Positions 1 through 9,645 of a DNA stretch of 64,000 nt are shown here, piece by piece. The position numbers and the translations under genes are program-made. The notes below the pieces were generated by a model. That model was not told the origin of the DNA. It was given only the letters and a program-made list of their open reading frames with translations, and made no database searches. Positions within the stretch are counted from its first letter, which is position 1. Every line of letters begins with the position of its first letter. The DNA is from Rhizobium album (GTDB lineage: Bacteria > Pseudomonadota > Alphaproteobacteria > Rhizobiales > Rhizobiaceae): NCBI RefSeq assembly GCF_003122325.1, contig NZ_QFBC01000002.1:558001-622000 (forward strand), written 5' to 3'.

Positions 1-22
1 GCGGCGGCCGCAAGGGATCTAA

Positions 23-2440
23 ATGGGCAAGAAACCCGCGACGGGACGAAAGCTGAGCGCTGAGGCCGGGTCGGCAGCCGATCCGGCCTTCGGCTATCGC
101 GCCATGCCCGATATCGCCGACGAAATGGTCGACACGCAGGGGCAGGTGCGTCCCGTCTGGCAGGGGCTTCTTTCGGCGATCAGCCGCATGACGGAGCAGG
201 AACTGCATGATCGTTTTGCCCGCGCCGACCGCTATCTTCGTGACGCCGGCGTCTTCTACCGTGCCTACGGTGCGCAGGGCAGCGGCGAGCGCAGCTGGCC
301 GATCTCCCATATTCCCGTTCTGATCGACGAAAAGGAATGGCAGGCGCTCGAAGCCGGATTGATCCAGCGCGCCAACGTTCTCGAAGAGGTCGTCGCCGAC
401 ATCTACGGCGAAAACCGGCTGGTGCGCGACGGCTGCCTGCCGCCGGCGCTGATCGCCGCCAACCCGGAATATCTGCGGCCGCTGGTCGGCATCAAGCCCG
501 TGGGCGGCCATTACCTGCATTTCTGCTCCTTCGAGGTCGGCCGCGGGCCGGACGGCAACTGGTGGGTGCTCGCCGACCGGACGCAGGCGCCCTCCGGCGC
601 CGGCTTCGCGCTGGAAAACCGCGTCGCCACCACCCGCGCCTTTTCCGACATCTATGCCGAGACCCATGTACACCGGCTCGCCTCCTTCTTCGGCGCCTTC
701 CGCAACACGCTGCAGGGCGGCAAGCACAGCGCCGAGGACCGTATCGCCGTCCTGACGCCGGGGCCGGCGAACGAAACCTATTTCGAGCACGCCTACATCG
801 CCCGCTATCTCGGCTTCATGCTGCTGGAAGGCGAGGACCTGACGGTCTTCAACGACCGCGTCATGGTGCGCACCGTCGCCGGGCTGAAACCGGTCAGCGT
901 GCTGTGGCGCCGCCTCGACGCCTCCTATGCCGATCCGCTGGAGCTGAACCAGCAGTCGCATATCGGCACGCCCGGCCTGGTCGAGGCGCTCCGCGCCGGC
1001 TCGGTATCGATCGTCAACGCGCTCGGCTCCGGCATCCTCGAAACGCGGGCGCTTTTGTCCTTCATGCCGACCATCTGCCGCCACCTGCTCGGCGAGGACC
1101 TGCTGATGCCGTCGATCGCCACCTGGTGGTGCGGGCAGCAGGCGGAGCGCGAGCATGTCGCCAGCAATATTTCCAGGATGGTGATCGGCCCTGCCTATTC
1201 GCGCCTGCCGTTCTTCGACGACAACGGCCAGTCGGTGCTCGGTTCGACGCTGCGCAGCTCGGCCAAAGTCTCGATCGCCGACTGGCTGAATACCGACGGC
1301 GCCAAGCTGGTCGGCCAGGAGGCCGTGACGCTGTCGACGACGCCGGCGATCGTCAACGGCAAGCTGACGCCGCGGCCGATGAGCCTGCGCGTCTTCGCCG
1401 CCCGCACCGCCGACGGCTGGGAGATCATGCCGGGCGGTTTTGCCCGTATCGGCTCCGGCGACGACGTGGCGGCGATCGCCATGCAGTCCGGCGGCCGCGC
1501 CGCCGACGTCTGGATCGTCAGCGACAAGCCGGTGGAGCGCACCACGCTCCTGCCGGCCGAGGAAAACTTCACCCGCAACATGCCGGGCAGCCTGCCGAGC
1601 CGGGCGGCGGACAACCTCTTCTGGCTCGGCCGCTACATCGAGCGGGCGGAAGGGGCGCTGCGCATCCTGCGCGCCTGGAACGCCCGCTTCGCCGAATCCG
1701 CCGATCCGAAGCAGCCGCTGCTCGCCAATGTCAGCGATTATCTCGCCGCCCTCGACATGGACACGACGGAGGCCGTGCCGGAAAGCCTGCTGCGTAACAT
1801 CGACAGCGCCGTCTACTCCGCCAGCAACATCCGCGACCGTTTCTCGCCGGACGGCTGGCTGGCGCTGAACGACCTGGCGAAGACGGCAAGACGGTTTCAC
1901 GAGCGCGTCAAGCCCGGCGACGACGCCACGCATGCGATGACCGTTCTCTTGCGCAAGCTTGCCGGCTTCGCTGGTCTGGTGCACGAAAACATGTATCGCT
2001 TCACCGGCTGGCGTTTTCTATCCATCGGCCGCTACCTCGAGCGCGGGCTGCACATGACACGGCTGCTCGGCCACATGTCCGGGCCGGACGCGCCGGACGG
2101 GGCGCTCGACATGCTGCTCGAGATCGGCGACAACGTCATGACCCATCGCCGCCGCTACAACGTCAACACCGCGCGGCTGACGGTGACCGACCTCCTGGCG
2201 CTCGATCCGCTCAACCCGCGTTCCATTCTGTTTCAGCTCAACGAGATCCGCACCGAAGTGGAACAACTGCCGAATGCCTTCGTCAACGGCCAGATGTCGC
2301 CTTTCTACCGTGAAGCGATGCGGCTGCATTCCGGCGTCGCCGTCATGACGCCGGAGACGATGAACGGCGACGTCTACCGGCGGCTGGAAAACGAGATCGA
2401 GCGGCTGTCCGACATTCTCGCGCAAACCTATCTGGGCTAG
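23..2440 (+). CDS. Fused circularly permuted ATP-grasp / alpha-E domain protein
   Basis: The 805-residue product joins two proteins that are usually separate. Roughly residues 20-515 are a circularly permuted type 2 ATP-grasp domain (old DUF404/DUF407), and about residues 520-805 an alpha-helical alpha-E domain (DUF403), which opens with the arginine- and aromatic-rich stretch SRAADNLFWLGRYIERAE. By family knowledge such ATP-grasp enzymes are predicted to make peptide or amide bonds and travel with alpha-E and transglutaminase proteins; the substrate is unknown. The transglutaminase gene follows after 8 bases, so the two are one operon. The ATG at 23 is the first in frame; the 22 bases before it are too few to assign to another gene. 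I infer a cytoplasmic enzyme because no signal or membrane segment is evident. Confidence 0.88.
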   Translation: MGKKPATGRKLSAEAGSAADPAFGYRAMPDIADEMVDTQGQVRPVWQGLLSAISRMTEQELHDRFARADRYLRDAGVFYRAYGAQGSGERSWPISHIPVLIDEKEWQALEAGLIQRANVLEEVVADIYGENRLVRDGCLPPALIAANPEYLRPLVGIKPVGGHYLHFCSFEVGRGPDGNWWVLADRTQAPSGAGFALENRVATTRAFSDIYAETHVHRLASFFGAFRNTLQGGKHSAEDRIAVLTPGPANETYFEHAYIARYLGFMLLEGEDLTVFNDRVMVRTVAGLKPVSVLWRRLDASYADPLELNQQSHIGTPGLVEALRAGSVSIVNALGSGILETRALLSFMPTICRHLLGEDLLMPSIATWWCGQQAEREHVASNISRMVIGPAYSRLPFFDDNGQSVLGSTLRSSAKVSIADWLNTDGAKLVGQEAVTLSTTPAIVNGKLTPRPMSLRVFAARTADGWEIMPGGFARIGSGDDVAAIAMQSGGRAADVWIVSDKPVERTTLLPAEENFTRNMPGSLPSRAADNLFWLGRYIERAEGALRILRAWNARFAESADPKQPLLANVSDYLAALDMDTTEAVPESLLRNIDSAVYSASNIRDRFSPDGWLALNDLAKTARRFHERVKPGDDATHAMTVLLRKLAGFAGLVHENMYRFTGWRFLSIGRYLERGLHMTRLLGHMSGPDAPDGALDMLLEIGDNVMTHRRRYNVNTARLTVTDLLALDPLNPRSILFQLNEIRTEVEQLPNAFVNGQMSPFYREAMRLHSGVAVMTPETMNGDVYRRLENEIERLSDILAQTYLG

Positions 2441-2448
2441 GGTCCGCC

Positions 2449-3327
2449 ATGCTTTACGACCTGTCCCTGCACATGGGTTACCTCTACGACGCCCCGGCCA
2501 CGAATGCGCGGCACATCATCCGCGTGCTGCCACTGTCGCTGCCCGACCGGCAAAGGCTGGTCGCCGGTTCGTTGACGGTCAGCCCGACGCCCGGGGAACG
2601 CTCCACCTTCACCGATTTCTTCCAGCATCCGGCCTCGTCGGTGTTCGTGCGCGCCTCGCACGAGCGGCTCGATATCCGCATGAAGGCCCGCGTGCAGGTG
2701 GAGGCACAGCCCATCGCCGCCGACCTGTCGCCGCTGCTGGCCAAACTGCCCGATGAATTGGCGGACTGCTGGTCGCTCGATCCCGGCTCGCCGCACCACT
2801 TCTTCGGCACCAGCCCGCGCATCCCGCAGGAGCCCATTATCGCCGATTATGCGCGCGGCATGGCCGGCGAAGACCGCACGGTGTGCCAGATCGCGACAGC
2901 CTTGTGCGCCCGCGTCCACAAGGATTTCACCTATGATCCGGAAGCGACGACGGTGGATACGACACCGAAGCAGGCCTTCCTGCTGAAGCGCGGCGTCTGC
3001 CAGGATTTCAGCCATATCATGATCTCGGCGCTGCGCAGCCTCGGCATCCCCGCCGGTTATGTCAGCGGCTACCTGCGCACGATTCCGCCGCCCGGCAAGG
3101 AGCGGCTGGAGGGCGCGGACGCCATGCATGCCTGGGTTCGCGTCTGGTGCGGCGATGCCATGGGTTGGATCGAACTCGACCCGACGAACAACATTGCCGC
3201 CGGCACCGACCACATCGTCGTCGCCTACGGCCGCGACTATTCCGATGTCGCGCCGGTGATCGGCGTTCTCAAGAGTTACGGCAAGCAGCAGACCATCCAG
3301 GCGGTGGATGTCGTCCCCGTCGGTTGA
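2449..3327 (+). CDS. Transglutaminase-like cysteine peptidase family protein
   Basis: The 292-residue protein has the bacterial transglutaminase N-terminal beta domain (about residues 1-80) followed by a transglutaminase-like core. The Cys-His-Asp triad is readable: Cys184 in GVCQDFSH, His227 in MHAWVRVW and Asp244 in WIELDPTNN. Members hydrolyse or transfer peptide amide bonds, and they co-occur with the permuted ATP-grasp and alpha-E proteins, as with the gene just upstream. There is no signal peptide, so a cytoplasmic role is likely. In many genomes an Anbu proteasome-like peptidase is part of this cluster; it is not present here. Confidence 0.9.
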   Translation: MLYDLSLHMGYLYDAPATNARHIIRVLPLSLPDRQRLVAGSLTVSPTPGERSTFTDFFQHPASSVFVRASHERLDIRMKARVQVEAQPIAADLSPLLAKLPDELADCWSLDPGSPHHFFGTSPRIPQEPIIADYARGMAGEDRTVCQIATALCARVHKDFTYDPEATTVDTTPKQAFLLKRGVCQDFSHIMISALRSLGIPAGYVSGYLRTIPPPGKERLEGADAMHAWVRVWCGDAMGWIELDPTNNIAAGTDHIVVAYGRDYSDVAPVIGVLKSYGKQQTIQAVDVVPVG

Positions 3328-3442
3328 CGGTCGCTGTCACAAAACATGCGCCTTCGATAAAATTGTAGGCGTTTCATCAATCGTCCATCAAGGAGAACGC
3401 GCTAAAGCTTGTCCAGCGATAAAAAATCACTGGATATGCGTC

Positions 3443-4669
3443 ATGAGTGGTCTCCTGGGTCGTGAAGCAAAATTAAGGCATCTGCTGCGGGACAAGGGCG
3501 GTAACTTCGCCATCACCACAGCCCTGATCATTCCTGTCCTGCTCGGCTTCGTCGGGCTGGCGATAGACACATCGAATCTGCTGCAGGAAAAAAACCGGTT
3601 GCAGGACGCGGCCGATTCCGCAGCGCTTGCGGCGGCTTCGGCCCTTGCCGAAAAGGGCATCACCGAAAATGAAGCCCGCCAGCTTGCCATCCAGTTCCTG
3701 ACCGGCCAGATGGCCAACGAGGGCAGCACCCCCGACAGCGAGAAGGGCGTGCCGAAAGACAGCCCCTTCACGACGGATCCGGTCGTCGAGATCACCGAAA
3801 CGCCGGTCGGCGGCGCGGGCAAGAACTTCAAGGTGGAAATCAAGGCAGCCTATACGGTCCCCTTCTCCGGCTTCAGCAACGTTGTCGGCTTCAAGTCGAT
3901 GGATGTCTCGGTGAAGAGCGTTTCCGAGAGCCAGACCGAGAGCAAGAACGCCTTGTCGATGTACCTGGTGCTCGACAAGTCCGGCTCGATGGCATGGAAG
4001 ACCGATACCGAGAGCAAGACCGCCACGTCCTGCCCGAACTACACGGAAAGCAACTGGAAATATTACCCCAATCTGGCGGCATCCAGCCCCTGCTACATCT
4101 CGAAGATCAACGCCCTGAAGACGGCCGTCGGCAGCCTGATGACGCAGTTGACCACAGCTGACCCGAAGGGCGACTACGTCCGCATCGGCGCTATTTCCTA
4201 TGATCTCGATACGCAGGCCGCGACAAGCCTTTCCTGGGACAAGGCGGCAACGTCGACCTATGTCGATGCCCTGCAGGCGCTCGGCGGCACCGCATCCGCG
4301 AAAGGCATGCAGACCGCCTACGACAGCCTCATGAAGGTGAAGAAATCCGGTGGCTACAAGGAAGAGGAAGAGCACAAGAGCAAGAACGGCCAGGTTCCGA
4401 CCAAATACATCGTCTTCATGACGGATGGCGACAACAACTACACGGGCGACGACGTCTCGACAAAGGCCACGTGTGACGCCGCCCGCACCGCCAAGATCCA
4501 GATCTACACCGTCGCCTTCATGGCGCCGTCGCGCGGCCAGCAGCTGCTGCAATATTGCGCCACCGACACAAGCCACTATTTCGCCGCCGACAACATGTCC
4601 GAGCTTGTGGCCGCCTTCAAATCCATCGGTGAAAAGGCATCGCAGCTGTCGACACGCCTGACCAACTGA
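3443..4669 (+). CDS. TadE/TadG-type pilus-assembly-like protein with von Willebrand A domain
   Basis: The 408-residue product starts with a short basic stretch and one hydrophobic segment (GNFAITTALIIPVLLGFVGLA), the TadE/G N-terminal signature that anchors the protein in the inner membrane. A von Willebrand factor A domain covers about residues 172-400, with the MIDAS metal site DKSGS beginning at Asp178 and later MTDGDNN. This fits the TadG-like proteins of Flp pilus systems and their rhizobial relatives that stand alone. No tad/cpa genes are next to it, so its partner is unknown. An in-frame start exists upstream at 3308 but would overlap the transglutaminase gene and adds no conserved sequence; the ATG at 3443 immediately precedes the typical N-terminus, although it lacks a strong ribosome site. 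Confidence 0.8.
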   Translation: MSGLLGREAKLRHLLRDKGGNFAITTALIIPVLLGFVGLAIDTSNLLQEKNRLQDAADSAALAAASALAEKGITENEARQLAIQFLTGQMANEGSTPDSEKGVPKDSPFTTDPVVEITETPVGGAGKNFKVEIKAAYTVPFSGFSNVVGFKSMDVSVKSVSESQTESKNALSMYLVLDKSGSMAWKTDTESKTATSCPNYTESNWKYYPNLAASSPCYISKINALKTAVGSLMTQLTTADPKGDYVRIGAISYDLDTQAATSLSWDKAATSTYVDALQALGGTASAKGMQTAYDSLMKVKKSGGYKEEEEHKSKNGQVPTKYIVFMTDGDNNYTGDDVSTKATCDAARTAKIQIYTVAFMAPSRGQQLLQYCATDTSHYFAADNMSELVAAFKSIGEKASQLSTRLTN

Positions 4670-4701
4670 CGTCGCGGCCCTTTATCTAAACGCTACAAAT
4701 C

Positions 4702-4734
4702 ACCCGCTTCCGCAATAGCCGGAGGCGGGTTTTT
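4702..4734 (+). terminator. Rho-independent terminator after the vWA gene
   Basis: The arms ACCCGCTTCCG and CGGAGGCGGGT pair over 11 positions with one G-T pair and are followed directly by TTTTC. It lies 32 bases after the stop codon of the TadG-like gene and separates it from the glycogen operon. Confidence 0.8.
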
Positions 4735-4950
4735 CATGTTTCGCGGCCATCGAACAGACACGCAAATTCCGGCAAACGCAAGTCCTTTTCATTTGCGGAG
4801 CACAACCGCCGATGATTTTTCACAGCGCTTAAATCTCTGTTGCAAGTGCATGATATCGGTGCATAAACTGACCGTATGATGCCGCACGCGAGTTGATTTG
4901 TGTTGGTCGTTCGGTTGCCAAACCACTATCCAAACCTACAGAGCCACATA
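4735..4950 (+). promoter_or_regulatory. Upstream region of the glycogen operon
   Basis: This gap between the terminator and glgP must hold the promoter for the large glg operon. The sequence is less GC-rich than its surroundings and contains two copies of GTGCAT near 4844-4865. I cannot define -35 and -10 boxes with certainty, and I see no riboswitch-like structure. Confidence 0.4.
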
Positions 4951-7413
4951 ATGAACAATCTCCCCAAGGCAGACCTCCCCCTTCCCGCCCCGCGCAGTTC
5001 CCAACCGGAGGTTCTCGCGGAAGAAATTATCGAGCGCCTGACCTACAGGATCGGCAAGGATGCCCAGGTGGCCAAGCCGCACGACTGGCTGACGGCGACG
5101 ATCCTGGTCATCCGTGACCGCATCATCGACAAGTGGATGGCCTCCACCAAGCAGGTCTACAAGACCAACGCCAAGCGGGTGTATTATCTATCGCTGGAAT
5201 TCCTGATCGGCCGCCTGATGCGCGACGCCATCAACAACCTGGGCCTGATGTCGGAAATCCGCGACGCGCTGACCTCGCTCGGCGTCGAATTCGACGTCAT
5301 CGCCGGGCTGGAGCCGGATGCGGCGCTCGGCAACGGCGGTCTCGGGCGTCTCGCCGCCTGCTTCATGGAATCGATGGCGACAGTCGACATTCCCGCCTAT
5401 GGCTACGGCATCCGCTACATGCACGGCCTGTTCCGCCAGCAGATGGCCGACGGCTGGCAGGTGGAACTGCCGGAAACCTGGCTCGCCCACGGTAACCCTT
5501 GGGAATTCGAACGCCGCGAAAGCTCCTATGAAATCGGCTTCGGCGGCGCGGTGGAAACGGTCGGCGGTTACGACGACACCCCGCGTTACGTCTGGAAGCC
5601 CGCCGAACGCGTCATCGCCATGGCCTACGACACGCCCGTCGTCGGATGGCGCGCCAAGCGGGTGAACACGCTGCGCCTGTGGACCGCGCAGCCGATCGAC
5701 CCGATCCTGCTCGACGCCTTCAACGCGGGCGACCATATCGGCGCGCTGCGCGAGAGCAACAAGGCGGAAGCCCTGGCCCGGGTGCTCTATCCGGCCGATG
5801 CGACGCCTGCCGGCCAGGAACTGCGGCTGCGCCAGGAATTCTTCTTCTGCTCGGCCTCGCTGCAGGACATCCTGCGCCGCCACCTGCAGCAGTACGAAGA
5901 CTTCACCTCGCTGCCGGACAAGGTGTCGATCCAGCTCAACGACACCCATCCGGCCGTCTCGATCGCCGAGCTGATGCGCCTGCTGATCGACGTCCACAAC
6001 CTGGATTTCGAGCAGGCCTGGGACATCACCTGGCGCACCTTCAGCTATACCAACCACACGCTCCTGCCGGAAGCGCTGGAAAGCTGGCCGGTGCCGCTGT
6101 TCGAGCGGCTTCTGCCGCGCCACATGCAGATCGTCTATGCGATCAACGCCAAGATTCTTGTCGACGCCCGCAAGTCGAAGATGATGAACGACGCCGAAAT
6201 CCGCTCGATCTCGCTGATCGACGAAAACGGCGACCGCCGGGTGCGCATGGGCAACCTCGCCTTCACCGGTTCGCATTCGATCAACGGCGTCTCGGCGCTG
6301 CATACCGAACTGATGAAGGAGACGGTCTTCGCCGATCTCCACAAGCTCTATCCGACGCGCATCAACAACAAGACCAACGGCATCACGCCGCGGCGCTGGC
6401 TGATGCAGTGCAATCCGGGCCTGACCGGCCTGCTGCGCGAAACCATCGGCGATGCCTTCATGGACGACGCCGAGGCGCTAAAGGCCCTCGACGCCTACGC
6501 CGACAACGCCGATTTCCGGGCAAAATTTGCGGCGATCAAGCGCGCCAACAAGCAGGTGCTGTCCAATCTCGTGGCGCAACGCATGGGCATCCGGCTCGAT
6601 CCGTCGGCAATGTTCGACATCCAGATCAAGCGCATCCACGAATACAAGCGGCAGTTGCTCAACATCATCGAGGCGGTGGCGCTTTACGACCAGATTCGTT
6701 CGCGGCCGGAACTGGATTGGGTGCCGCGCGTTAAACTCTTCGCCGGTAAGGCGGCGCCGAGCTATCACAACGCCAAGCTGATCATCAAGCTGGCCAACGA
6801 CGTAGCCCGCGTCATCAACAACGATCCCGCGGTGCGTGGCCTGCTGAAGGTGGTCTTCATTCCCAACTACAACGTCTCCCTGGCGGAAATCATGGTGCCG
6901 GCGGCCGATCTTTCGGAGCAGATCTCCACGGCCGGTATGGAAGCGTCCGGCACCGGCAACATGAAGTTCGCCCTCAACGGCGCGCTGACCATCGGCACAC
7001 TCGACGGCGCCAATGTCGAGATGCGCGACCATGTCGGCGCCGACAACATCGTCATCTTCGGCATGACCGCCGACGAGGTCGCAAGGGTCCGTTCGGAAAC
7101 GCCGAACCCGCGCGCCACCATCGAGAATTCGCGTGAGTTGTCGCAGGCGCTGGCCGCCATCGCCTCCGGCGTCTTTTCGCCGGACGATCGCAATCGCTTC
7201 GCCGGGCTGGTGGACGGCATCTACACCCATGACTGGTTCATGGTCGCCGCCGACTTCGATTCCTACACCCGTGCCCAGCGCGAGGTGGATGCAATCTGGA
7301 GCGAGCCGGAACGCTGGTATTCCAAGACCATCCGCAACACCGCGCGCATGGGCTGGTTCTCGTCGGATCGTTCGATCCGGCAATATGCGAAAGAGATCTG
7401 GAGAGCCGGATGA
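4951..7413 (+). CDS. glgP: Glycogen phosphorylase
   Basis: The 820-residue enzyme removes glucose-1-phosphate from the ends of glycogen or maltodextrin using pyridoxal phosphate. The PLP lysine is Lys672 in the motif GTGNMKF, within the well-conserved EASGTGNMKFALNGAL block, and NGGLGRLAACF near the N-terminus is the family signature. Length matches bacterial GlgP (about 800-830). A GTG start at 4900 would add 17 residues without homology, so I chose the ATG at 4951. It is the first gene of the operon and overlaps glgB by four bases (ATGA), which implies translational coupling. Its product feeds Pgm encoded further down. Confidence 0.96.
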   Translation: MNNLPKADLPLPAPRSSQPEVLAEEIIERLTYRIGKDAQVAKPHDWLTATILVIRDRIIDKWMASTKQVYKTNAKRVYYLSLEFLIGRLMRDAINNLGLMSEIRDALTSLGVEFDVIAGLEPDAALGNGGLGRLAACFMESMATVDIPAYGYGIRYMHGLFRQQMADGWQVELPETWLAHGNPWEFERRESSYEIGFGGAVETVGGYDDTPRYVWKPAERVIAMAYDTPVVGWRAKRVNTLRLWTAQPIDPILLDAFNAGDHIGALRESNKAEALARVLYPADATPAGQELRLRQEFFFCSASLQDILRRHLQQYEDFTSLPDKVSIQLNDTHPAVSIAELMRLLIDVHNLDFEQAWDITWRTFSYTNHTLLPEALESWPVPLFERLLPRHMQIVYAINAKILVDARKSKMMNDAEIRSISLIDENGDRRVRMGNLAFTGSHSINGVSALHTELMKETVFADLHKLYPTRINNKTNGITPRRWLMQCNPGLTGLLRETIGDAFMDDAEALKALDAYADNADFRAKFAAIKRANKQVLSNLVAQRMGIRLDPSAMFDIQIKRIHEYKRQLLNIIEAVALYDQIRSRPELDWVPRVKLFAGKAAPSYHNAKLIIKLANDVARVINNDPAVRGLLKVVFIPNYNVSLAEIMVPAADLSEQISTAGMEASGTGNMKFALNGALTIGTLDGANVEMRDHVGADNIVIFGMTADEVARVRSETPNPRATIENSRELSQALAAIASGVFSPDDRNRFAGLVDGIYTHDWFMVAADFDSYTRAQREVDAIWSEPERWYSKTIRNTARMGWFSSDRSIRQYAKEIWRAG

Positions 7414-9623
7414 AAAAGCCGTCGAAACGCCTCCCCGGGGAGGTTCAGTCGGTGGAGGTGTCCGCCGACGACATCGCGGCCATCATCACCGGTACCCATA
7501 CCGATCCCTTTGCCATTCTCGGCGTTCACCGCGTGGCGGACGGCTACGCGGCGCGCTGTTTCATCCCGGGCGCCGAAACCGTCACGGCTGTGGCGCTCGA
7601 CGGAACGGTGGTCGGTGAACTGACCAGCCTCGACCCGGCCGGCTTTTTTGCCGGCCCCATCCAGCTTTCGAAACTGCAGCCGCTTCGCTACCGCGCCCGG
7701 CGCGGCGATGCGGAGTGGATGATCACCGATCCCTACAGCTTCGGCCCGGTGCTCGGGCCGATGGACGATTATTACATCCGCGAAGGCTCGCACCTCAGAC
7801 TCTTCGACAAGATGGGCGCCCATCCGCTGAAGCATGAAGGCGTCAACGGCTTCCATTTCGCCGTCTGGGCGCCGAATGCCAGACGGGTTTCCATTGTCGG
7901 CGACTTCAACAACTGGGACGGCCGCCGGCACGTGATGCGGCTGAGGGCCGACACCGGCATCTGGGAGATTTTCGCCCCGGACGTTGTTGCCGGCCAGACC
8001 TACAAGTTCGAGATCATGGCGCAGAACGGCGTGCCGTTGCCGCTGAAGGCCGATCCCTTTGCCCGTCGTGCCGAACTGCGCCCGAAAAACGCCTCGATGA
8101 CCACCGCCGAACTGGTGCAGGAATGGGACGACGAGGCGCACCGCAAGCACTGGGCAACCGTCGACCACCGCCGCCAGCCGATCTCGATCTACGAGGTGCA
8201 TGCCGGCTCCTGGCAACGCAAGGACGACGGCACGATGCTCTCCTGGGACGAGCTGGCAACCCGGCTCATCCCCTATTGCACCGACATGGGCTTCACCCAT
8301 ATCGAATTCCTGCCCATCACCGAACATCCCTACGATCCTTCCTGGGGATACCAGACGACCGGGCTTTACGCGCCGACTGCACGTTTCGGCGAACCGGAAG
8401 GGTTTGCCCGCTTCGTCAACGGCTGCCACAAGGTCGGCGTCGGTGTCATCCTCGACTGGGTGCCGGCGCATTTCCCGACCGACGAGCACGGCCTGGCCTG
8501 GTTCGACGGCACAGCACTTTACGAGCACGAAGACCCGCGCCAGGGTTTCCACCCCGACTGGAACACGGCGATCTACAATTTCGGTCGCCAGGAGGTCTTG
8601 TCCTACCTCGTCAACAATGCCCTCTACTGGACGGAGAAATTCCATCTCGACGGGCTGCGCGTCGATGCCGTCGCCTCGATGCTCTATCTCGACTATTCCC
8701 GCAAGCACGGCGAATGGGTGCCGAACGAATATGGCGGCCGGGAAAACCTCGACGCCGTGCGTTTCCTGCAATCGGTCAACAAGCATGTCTACGGCAGCCA
8801 TCCGGGCACGATGATGGTGGCGGAGGAATCGACGTCCTGGCCGAAAGTGTCGCATCCGGTGCACGAGGGCGGGCTCGGTTTCGGCTTCAAGTGGAACATG
8901 GGCTTCATGCACGACACGCTGAGCTACATGTCGCGCGAGCCGGTGCACCGCAAGCATCACCACCAGGAGATCACCTTCGGGCTGCTCTACGCCTTCTCGG
9001 AAAATTTCGTGCTGCCGCTTTCCCATGATGAAGTGGTGCACGGCAAGGGATCGCTGATCGCCAAGATGTCGGGCGACGACTGGCAGAAGTTCGCCAACCT
9101 GCGCGCCTATTACGGCATGATGTGGGGATATCCCGGCAAGAAGCTGTTGTTCATGGGCCAGGAATTTGCGCAGTGGAGCGAATGGAGCGAAGCAAAGGCG
9201 CTCGATTGGAACCTGCTGCAGTATCCGATGCATGAGGGCATGCGCCGGCTGGTGCGCGACCTCAACTTCACCTATCGCTCCAAGCCGGCGCTGCATGCGC
9301 GCGACTGCGAGGGCGAAGGCTTCGAGTGGCTGAGCGCCGACGACAGCGAAAACTCCGTCTTCGTCTGGCAGCGCAAGGCGCCGGGCGAAAAGCCGATCGT
9401 CGTGGTGTGCAACTTCACGCCGGTCTATCGCGAGAATTTCACGATCCCGATGCCGGCCGGCGGGCGCTGGCGCGAGATCCTCAATACCGATGCCGAAATC
9501 TACGGCGGCAGCGGCAAGGGCAATGGCGGACGTGTTCAGGCAGTGCAGGTGGCAAACGGGGGGACGACAGCAATGATAACCTTGCCACCGCTCGCGACAT
9601 TGATGCTGGAATGGGAAAACTGA
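7410..9623 (+). CDS. glgB: 1,4-alpha-glucan branching enzyme
   Basis: The 737-residue GH13 enzyme introduces alpha-1,6 branches into glycogen. It carries an N-terminal extension plus a CBM48-type domain (FAVWAPNARRVSIVGDFNNW), then the catalytic barrel with nucleophile Asp419 in GLRVDAVASM and acid/base Glu472 in MVAEEST, and a C-terminal all-beta domain. Length fits full-size proteobacterial GlgB. The start codon overlaps the glgP stop. The N-terminal 40 residues are family-variable. Confidence 0.96.
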   Translation: MKKPSKRLPGEVQSVEVSADDIAAIITGTHTDPFAILGVHRVADGYAARCFIPGAETVTAVALDGTVVGELTSLDPAGFFAGPIQLSKLQPLRYRARRGDAEWMITDPYSFGPVLGPMDDYYIREGSHLRLFDKMGAHPLKHEGVNGFHFAVWAPNARRVSIVGDFNNWDGRRHVMRLRADTGIWEIFAPDVVAGQTYKFEIMAQNGVPLPLKADPFARRAELRPKNASMTTAELVQEWDDEAHRKHWATVDHRRQPISIYEVHAGSWQRKDDGTMLSWDELATRLIPYCTDMGFTHIEFLPITEHPYDPSWGYQTTGLYAPTARFGEPEGFARFVNGCHKVGVGVILDWVPAHFPTDEHGLAWFDGTALYEHEDPRQGFHPDWNTAIYNFGRQEVLSYLVNNALYWTEKFHLDGLRVDAVASMLYLDYSRKHGEWVPNEYGGRENLDAVRFLQSVNKHVYGSHPGTMMVAEESTSWPKVSHPVHEGGLGFGFKWNMGFMHDTLSYMSREPVHRKHHHQEITFGLLYAFSENFVLPLSHDEVVHGKGSLIAKMSGDDWQKFANLRAYYGMMWGYPGKKLLFMGQEFAQWSEWSEAKALDWNLLQYPMHEGMRRLVRDLNFTYRSKPALHARDCEGEGFEWLSADDSENSVFVWQRKAPGEKPIVVVCNFTPVYRENFTIPMPAGGRWREILNTDAEIYGGSGKGNGGRVQAVQVANGGTTAMITLPPLATLMLEWEN

Positions 9624-9645
9624 AGAAAGTCGGGAGGAGTAAAGA

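Noticed and set aside
1-22. Tail of an upstream gene ending in TAA at 20-22
   Set aside because: Seven codons are too few to support any gene.
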